This document shows, in pieces, positions 57,819 to 64,000 of a DNA stretch of 64,000 nucleotides. The notes beneath the pieces were generated by a model that saw only the letters and a list, made by a program, of their open reading frames with translations, was not told where the DNA came from and searched no databases. Source of the DNA: Alisma plantago-aquatica (Eukaryota; Streptophyta; Magnoliopsida; Alismatales; Alismataceae); NCBI GenBank assembly GCA_963693085.1, contig OY856411.1:1346836550-1346900549 (forward strand), read 5' to 3'. Position 1 is the first letter of the stretch. Every line of letters begins with the position of its first letter. A program made the position numbers and the translations under genes.

Positions 57819-60337
57819 GTATCAGGTTCTCGAAGGTTTAAATAAGGTGCATAACTCGATTGACGTCTTCAAGGCGGAAGGTAAACTAGAACCAAAACAA
57901 TCAGACATCCAAAATGCTCACAAAAGTACCAAGGACCAGCTCTAGAACAAGGTATGCATATCACCTGACCATGATCCAGGTCCTATGAATACCAAAGTCA
58001 AAGGTTTGGAAACCCACTCATGCACTCTAAGTCAGTACCGTGATAACATCGATCAAGTCCATGAGGTTAAACCGGGACGCTTGTTGGGTGGCAACCCAAC
58101 TATTTAATTTCTTTCTTTTAATTTTCAAAATCTTCATTTTATTTTTTTCCCTTTCATAAAAATATTCACATAAAGTCCATGTTCTTGATAACCCATTTTG
58201 ATTGTTTGATATCTGATGCGGTGCAACAAGATCATGATGGAGTTGCCATTAGTTCATCCAATTGTCCGCCCAGTGGTCCGATTGATAGTTTAAGGATCTT
58301 AGAATCTTACGAATTGATAAGCATACAAGGAATAGGCTACGAGACCCAATGAAGATGTATTACCCTCAACAGATGAGTCCCTTTTATTTTCCACAACAAA
58401 TTTTATTTCTTTCTTTTTGATAATTCCATCTTTATCTTTTACAAGAAGCATTGTTTCTCAAAAATAGCTGCCTCTATTATCCCAACTCTTATCATTTATG
58501 TTCACTGTCACAATATCTTGATGTGACTGTGACTTTTCAGGATGTGACATGCGATCTTTATGGACTAGGAAGAATATCTAACACCTTCATGGATCATAAC
58601 TGCCAACTCTTCAGGTGGCCCTAAAGCCTCTATTTGGCAGCAATAAAAGACATAAGGTGTATGGAAACGAACATACAACCATCTTCCCCATGATGATCCT
58701 AAGGCTGCACATTCCTGCCTGCTCCCCTGTGACAACATCGATGACATCAATGAATGACAACCTCAATGGTAAACTTCAACATTCACGACCTACCTCACCG
58801 ATGACGGAGGAGACACCATGGCAATCCGACCATGAATTTCAACTCTACTACTCTCAGGACACCTATGTCCCTTGGGAAGATTGCTTGACACACCCGACAC
58901 ACCGATGTGGCCTACCACCACCAACCTAGATCCAATCATCAACTGGCTATTCGATCAGCATACCATCACCCTCGAGATAAGATGCTGGTTGGACACCGAT
59001 TGTGGAGAATTGGGTGTGCACTCACGACCACCCTCACCCCCACTGAACGAGGATCATAGCAACTAGTGGCTATGATGGCACCCAAAGGAGGGCCTCACCA
59101 ACGATAGAGACATATTCTTAGGGTTTCTCTTATATGTTGTTGGAAACCCCTCCACCCTGACCGCCCCCTATATCAAATTCCCTCAATCTTTAACTTTTGT
59201 CTGCTTGGGAACATGCATAATTTTGAAATTGGAGTGGAGGGTGGGTGGTATGCCACATTTACCCCTTCAACTCTAACCTTTCCCTTTCTCATTCTCAAAC
59301 CAACTTTCTTTATCTTTTATTTGCATCTATCTTGTTTTCTATTTTAATTATTCTATTTTGTGTGAGTTGTGGCCCTTACCTAGTTGACCAAGTAGTTGTA
59401 TGGAAGTTGAAAAATATCAATAGAAGTTCTCCAGTTTTCTTGAGCTAACTCGTGCATAAAGAAAATTTTCAAGGAACAAACATATCTTGAATAGATCTGA
59501 GCCAAACAAAAAGAGTCGGAAAGGTCAAGCCGCACGTGCCCCCGATATGACTCACAACAAAATTTATGAACACTTTTCTACCCTATATTAAATAAATTAA
59601 CTAATATAATATGATGATTTGATTCCAATGTAGCAATAAAATAAAGAAGTAAACGTCAATCTCTTGTTTCCACCTTTCTTCCATCATTTCATATCTCTTG
59701 GCCAACCACAAAAAGAAAAAAAATCCATTATATGGCAAACTCTAAGTTCGGGGTGACATCCCCTTTTCAAATATATCTTCTTTTCATTTTTTCTTCTACG
59801 TGCATGTCATGAATAAAAAGAGGCCAATGAGCCCAAAGAATATATGCGGTCAATGGAACTACAACTGATAAAGTCTTGAGTCAAATAGAGGAGAGACAAA
59901 TAAAATAAATGTATCCCAATAAGGTCTCTAGTCGAATATAGGAGAGATCAGGAAAACGAGTTTGTGCCATGCCTTCTTCTCCCCCTTTTTGACCAAATTT
60001 CATATCCATGTGACATCAAAACTCTCCCAAAATAGAAATCATCCCTTACTTGTGCTCCCTTCTATCTTGCACAAACATATCAAGAGTATTATTGAGATGA
60101 AATTAGTTCTTCACATGTCCTGGAGTCTAGAGAATGGAGGAACAAGCTCCAATTGGGGGATATCTAAGTGTGGCTACATTGTTTTGAAGGACTAGGACCA
60201 CTTAATCGTATTTTGTGGAAGGGGACCATAAAGCATGCTCAGTTGGGAGAGGAAGCCTGGTTTCTAGTATCAATTGTTTACCCTCCTTTTTGTTTTGTTT
60301 TACTCGGGATGAACAAAAGTTTATGTTCGGGGTAGTT

Positions 60338-61062
60338 TGATGAGTATATTTATACCCATCATTGCATACAATTTTATTCACTTTTTAGGGGCTGTTGTGT
60401 TTCTATTTTTGAGTTTTAGCCTTAGAACTACTTAAATAAAATTATCTTCCCTTTTCTGGACTGTAATAACTTTACATAATTTTCATGTAGAACTAGCCAA
60501 AAATGTACTTCCTTTCCTAGAAGTACAATCAAATCCTCATGATGCCACACCTCAAAGGAAGGAAGGCCCTAAAAGCATTTCATTTTCCACCTCCCAACCA
60601 CCCATTCAAGCGATCGGCTCCGCTAGTCGCCCAACTCGAGCCACTCTCTACTTGGAGTCCTACAAGTTCTTTAGTTCTGACTCACGCTCTCTGCATCCAA
60701 CCTACCCTGGTTCAACTTACGCTGGTCCGCTAGAGAACTGAAACAAGGTCCAGATTGAGTAACCCATATGAGTCTTCTGGTGGACCGAGTATGGGTCATG
60801 CAATTAGCTACCTTCGACCACAAGTATTCGGCATTAAGGTTTTGACATCAAGGAATGTATATATAAAAGGGAACCCTTGTCATCCATTCTAAGGGTCTCT
60901 GATAGATGATTATAAACCACATTTGCGCAGTGCAAACCCTAGCGAGAAGTAAGGAGGCGGCAGACACAATGGAGAGATTGGTCTTCCTTCACCAGGTGTC
61001 ATGGTCTCTTCCATTGTTCTACCTACTTTTTCACTATTGTCTCTCGCCATGAGTGAGTAGAC
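60338..61062 (+). repeat. Athila-like LTR, copy C, truncated
   Basis: It begins TGATGAGTATATTTATACCC and follows copies A and B for about 725 bp to GAGTGAGTAGAC near 61062, half the normal length. It then gives way to a (CA)n tract and a LINE. The truncation probably marks the insertion or rearrangement that brought in the LINE; the remaining LTR half is not visible in the window. Confidence 0.75.
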
Positions 61063-61066
61063 ATTA

Positions 61067-61222
61067 TTCACACACACAGAAACGCATACACACATGCACA
61101 CACCCACACACACATGTACACACACACCTACATAGACACACACACACTACACACCCACCCCACACCCACTCACACATGTGCACGCACACACACACATATT
61201 ACACACACAGATAGACACACAC
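61067..61222. repeat. (CA)n-rich tract at the LINE 5' end
   Basis: Interrupted CA repeats with CACACCCACA variants. It directly precedes the LINE that begins near 61235, just as a CA-rich tract (seen from the LINE) precedes the LINE at 15126. Confidence 0.9.
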
Positions 61223-61576
61223 GATATCCAAAAAATCCATCTCTCCCCTAGGGCTAGCGCTGGCGATCGTCCACGTGACGTAGGCGACAATGATAATGTC
61301 AGGGCACAACACCCCCATCGTGCACCAAAACACCACCCATCCGCCAAATCTGACCAGCCCATCCACCCATGAACCTAGAGGTCATACCGGAACCTCCAAC
61401 AACATCATCGACAACCCTAAATGAGCTGATGAATCGACTGAGGCGGGAGCAAAAAAATTGGAGGCACTGCCCAGGATGGCCTAGAACCAGGTGCTAAAGC
61501 AGCCGCAACCACAGTTGCAAGGAGAAGTGGACCATTATCTAGAACACAAATGTGAGGATAGTAGGACATCATCGAC

Positions 61577-62490
61577 TTGGAGGAAGATGAGTTTGTGAGG
61601 ATGCAGAACATATGGGAGCATACCGTTAAGGCCTACGTCCTCGGAAAGAGGCCCTTCTACCCCCACTTTCAAGCATGGATCCAAAGGACTTGGAAGCCAA
61701 AGGGCTCTTTTGAACTTCTGACTAGGGAAAACAATATCTTCCTTGTCTGCTTCTCAAACACCGACGACAAGAAGAGTCTCTTGGATCTTGGGCCTAGATG
61801 GTTTGATTCACAACTGGTAGTTTCCAAGAACTACAACATGGAAACAAGCTGAAGCGAGATATCTTCTCCACCATCCCGACCTGGATCTCATTGAAGTCTT
61901 TCATACACTCATGGACCAGAAGAGCATCATGTATCATCGCTAAAGACGTTGGGAAGGTACTTCACGCCGATAGAAGATTGCTGGAGAAGGAGGAAGCACA
62001 CGTGCTTGTGGAACTATTAGCTGAGAATGAGATCATTGACAAAGTCTGGATGAATGTGAAAGGCAAGGAGACCATCCCGATGGTGGTAGAACATGACTAT
62101 GTGCCTCCGATATGCAACACATGTCAATCCTTTGGGTACAAAGATGGAGACTGCATTAGGGTAGAAACACCTACTTCTGACATAGATAATATGGCTCAAA
62201 TGAAGAAGAGATGGATAGAGAAAAAGCAAAAATCAAAGGCGGATGTTACAACAGTAGATACTATACCAGAAGATGTCCAGACAACAAAGGAGACAAAGAA
62301 CCAGTTCCCTAAATCGATCCAGAAGGATGATAAAGAGGAGGGCGAGTTCATATATTCCTCCTCTAAGAAGAAGGGGTACAAGAAGGTGGGAATCCCAATA
62401 AACCAAGGGATGGGATCCATCCTAGATACAAATAATAGTTTTAAGGCATTGAGCGACTCTAATAAAGAAGGAGATGAGATGGTACACTAG
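61577..62490 (+). pseudogene. LINE ORF1: DUF4283-like domain and altered zinc knuckle
   Basis: The first frame (to 61852) holds the DUF4283-like core: GKRPFYPHFQAWIQRTWKPKG and LGPRWFDSQLVVSKNY. A one-base frameshift near 61840 separates it from the second frame (61891-62490). That frame continues the domain and has a zinc knuckle C75-x2-C78-x4-Y83-x4-C88, counted from its first Met: the His ligand is replaced by Tyr. A Lys/Glu-rich tail follows. The LINE at 10.45-15.13 kb also has a Tyr in its knuckle, but at the last Cys position. Confidence 0.75.
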
Positions 62491-62569
62491 AAGGAGAAGG
62501 TAGATGGGAAGAAAACCAACAAAAAGGAGCATGTTAGACAAATAAGAGGACAAAAACCCTGTTGATATA

Positions 62570-63320
62570 TCAATACTTTTATGGAATATTAAAGGGGGGT
62601 GCGACAGGGGAATGAAGGAGGAGCCTCGAGACTGGATTGCTATAAGTGGTCCTTCACTTGTGGCACTAGTAGAGACCAAACTTAGGGATAAGAATAAACA
62701 AAGCATTAGATACTTGTTTCCACAAGGTTGGGAGCATGTGTCTAATTTGGAACATTCTGAGTTAGCAAGGGTATGTCTGGTGTGGAAACTGAATGCATGG
62801 CAGGTGATAGTAAAGTAGATGTTTGACCAACATAATACAGTGGACTGTAGGAACATAGAGGGATTGAACATGTGTTTGATAGCAATGTATGCTCATAATG
62901 TTGCCCAAAGGAGACATGAGCTTTAGTAGGATCTGGATTCACTCTCTAGGCAGGTGAACATTCCTTGGATGGTAATTGGTGACTTCAATAATGTTAGATT
63001 ACAGTTGGAGAACAGAGGAGGAAGATCGGTGCTGAGAACAATGATATATGCTTTCAACATGGCTATTGATAGAGAAGAGTTGAATGAGATTCCCATGACA
63101 TGTGGTGACTTGTTTACGTGGAACAATGAAAGAAAACCATATGACAGAATAGCAAGCAAGCAAGATAGATAGAGATTTGGTGAATGAGGAATGGTTGAAG
63201 ATTTTTCCCAATGTACATGTGAAGGCAGGTGGTTTTGAGTTGAGTGACCACACTCCCCTATTGGTGCATATCATAGAGAAGAAGCATAAAAGGAAGCCTT
63301 TTAGGTTCCTCAACTATTAG
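62570..63320 (+). pseudogene. LINE endonuclease, degenerate
   Basis: Motifs in order: LLWNIKGG (Asn region), LVALVETKLRDK (catalytic Glu), LIAMYAHN (Tyr-Ala), WMVIGDFNNV (GDFN), CGDLFTWNNER, and ELSDHTPLLVH with RKPFRFLNY in another frame. Stops at about 62818, 62924 and 63170 and a frameshift near 63165 break it. All active-site motifs remain readable. Confidence 0.75.
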
Positions 63321-63339
63321 GTTGACTAGAAAGGATTTG

Positions 63340-64000
63340 ATGGCATTGTTAGAGAGAGTTGGAGCTTGTAGATGCACATGAATCTGATGTTCATTTTTGC
63401 AAAAAAGCTTGCACATACAAAAAGTTGTCCAAAGAGGAAGTTAATATTCCAAATCTAATTTCCAAGACAAAGAAGGAGTGTAGGGAGGTGAGGAAAAAGC
63501 TTCTAAGGAATCCACTTGATGAGAGCCTGATAAGGAAAGATGAGGAACTATGAATGATGCTGGATGACTTAAAGAAAGTAGAGGAGAAATTTTACTGGAA
63601 GAGGAGCAGAGAAAAGTAGATGGAGGATGGGGATAGAAACACAAAACTATATCATCTGGTAGTGAAGAGGAGAGAGAGGCAAGAAACATAATTTCTGAAC
63701 TTATTGATGCAAATGGCAAGGTGGTCAATAAACAAGAGGACTTGGAGGAACAAGCGATTCAATTCTACAACACACTATAATAAATATTTTGAGGAGGCAT
63801 TGGAGGAGGAATAGTTGGAGTGGAAGTTCAAACTCACTGGAACACATAATAATATTCTTACCAGGGAAGTGAATGAATAGGTGGTCAAGGATGCTTTATG
63901 GAGCATAGGTTGCAATAATTTCCCAGGGTCAGATGGATTCAATGCTTACTTCTACAGAAAGACCTGGGATATCATAAAGAAAGAGCTGGTGGAATATGTG
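63340..64000 (+). pseudogene. LINE linker and start of reverse transcriptase
   Basis: The linker reads in pieces (NLISKTKKECREVRKKLLRNPLDESLI) with several stops, then WSIGCNNFPGSDGFNAYFYRKTWDIIKKELVE up to the window edge, the N-terminal reverse-transcriptase motif (NPGPDGF in other family members). The rest lies outside the window. Confidence 0.65.

Larger units (their letters stand above)
55187..60337 (+). mobile_element. Internal region of Athila-like element B (gag and protease only)
   Basis: Same organisation and about the same length as element A: gag remnant (about 55500-56650), protease remnant (57480-57800), then GGACGCTTGTTGGGTGGCAACC (near 58075) with no pol in between, non-coding 3' sequence, and the polypurine-like tract at about 60318-60335. 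It shares the pol deletion with element A. It is more frame-damaged in the protease but keeps the catalytic Asp. Confidence 0.75.
61235..64000 (+). mobile_element. L1-type LINE, degenerate, cut by the window's right edge
   Basis: The 5' region contains CCCTAGGGCTAGCGC, comparable to CCCTAGGGTTTGTGC near the 5' end of the LINE at 15126 (read on its own strand). ORF1 (about 61540-62490), endonuclease (62570-63300), linker (63340-63890) and the first reverse transcriptase residues (GSDGFNAYFYRKTWDII, 63930-63990) are in order. Stops and frameshifts are scattered through the endonuclease and linker. It belongs to the same broad group as the LINE at 10.45-15.13 kb. Confidence 0.8.

Noticed and set aside
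62422..62871. 149-residue minus-strand frame
   Set aside because: Antisense to the LINE endonuclease and ORF1 tail; hydrophobic composition is a by-product of that coding strand.

Overview
This window looks like transposon-dense nuclear DNA of a flowering plant. I see no bacterial or organellar gene content. The plant assignment rests on the element families: L1-type LINEs whose ORF1 carries a DUF4283-like domain and a zinc knuckle, and whose ORF2 ends in a zf-RVT or RNase H domain; an Athila-like Ty3/gypsy gag-protease; a DUF659-type hAT transposase; and several small LTR elements primed by initiator Met-tRNA (TGGTATCAGAGC). The species cannot be named from what is visible. Nearly all recognisable coding sequence belongs to mobile elements and most of it is decayed. 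Host coding sequence is limited to one convincing internal exon (19592-20026), a damaged duplicate of it (from 15705), and one weak candidate terminal exon (34039-34126).

Layout. At 0-4.2 kb there is a copia-type LTR with its primer site, a pyrimidine-rich stretch, a 793-bp hAT-type miniature element with a perfect 8-bp target duplication, two LTRs of one family in opposite orientation, a SINE with a 16-bp target duplication, and two short tandem repeats. At 4.26-8.11 kb lies a composite LTR element on the minus strand. It has four LTRs of two kinds inside one 5-bp target duplication, and a 1.2-kb hAT-like element sits inside it. At 8.1-10.4 kb are microsatellites and a possible SINE. At 10.45-15.13 kb is an almost complete LINE (minus strand): ORF1 is open, and ORF2 carries one frameshift and one nonsense codon. 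At 15.28-20.03 kb a host-gene segment was tandemly duplicated, and the second copy was then interrupted by a 3.35-kb non-coding LTR element. The first copy preserves the empty insertion site.

At 20-24.8 kb little is recognisable beyond an isolated LTR with a primer site. At 24.9-28.1 kb is a degenerate hAT transposase gene. At 28.9-31.5 kb is a second non-coding LTR element (minus strand). At 31.5-35.4 kb are a (C)n(CA)n microsatellite, a recent 200-bp tandem duplication and the candidate terminal exon. At 35.5-44.2 kb is an old LINE (plus strand) interrupted by a second copy of the 1.2-kb hAT-like element, by an AT-rich stretch, and by a 1.58-kb polyadenylated retroposon with a 13-bp target duplication. 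At 46.7-47.1 kb is a 3' LINE fragment.

From 47.13 to 61.06 kb two Athila-like elements lie head to tail as LTR-internal-LTR-internal-LTR. Both have only gag and protease and both lack reverse transcriptase and integrase. From 61.07 kb to the right edge a (CA)n tract is followed by a third coding LINE, which runs out of the window at the start of its reverse transcriptase.

The order of events can be read from the nesting. LINEs and Athila-like elements form the old layer. The hAT-like, SINE, retroposon and small LTR elements landed later, several with target duplications that are still perfect. The most unusual structures are the composite LTR element at 4.26-8.11 kb and the tandem, internally deleted Athila pair.
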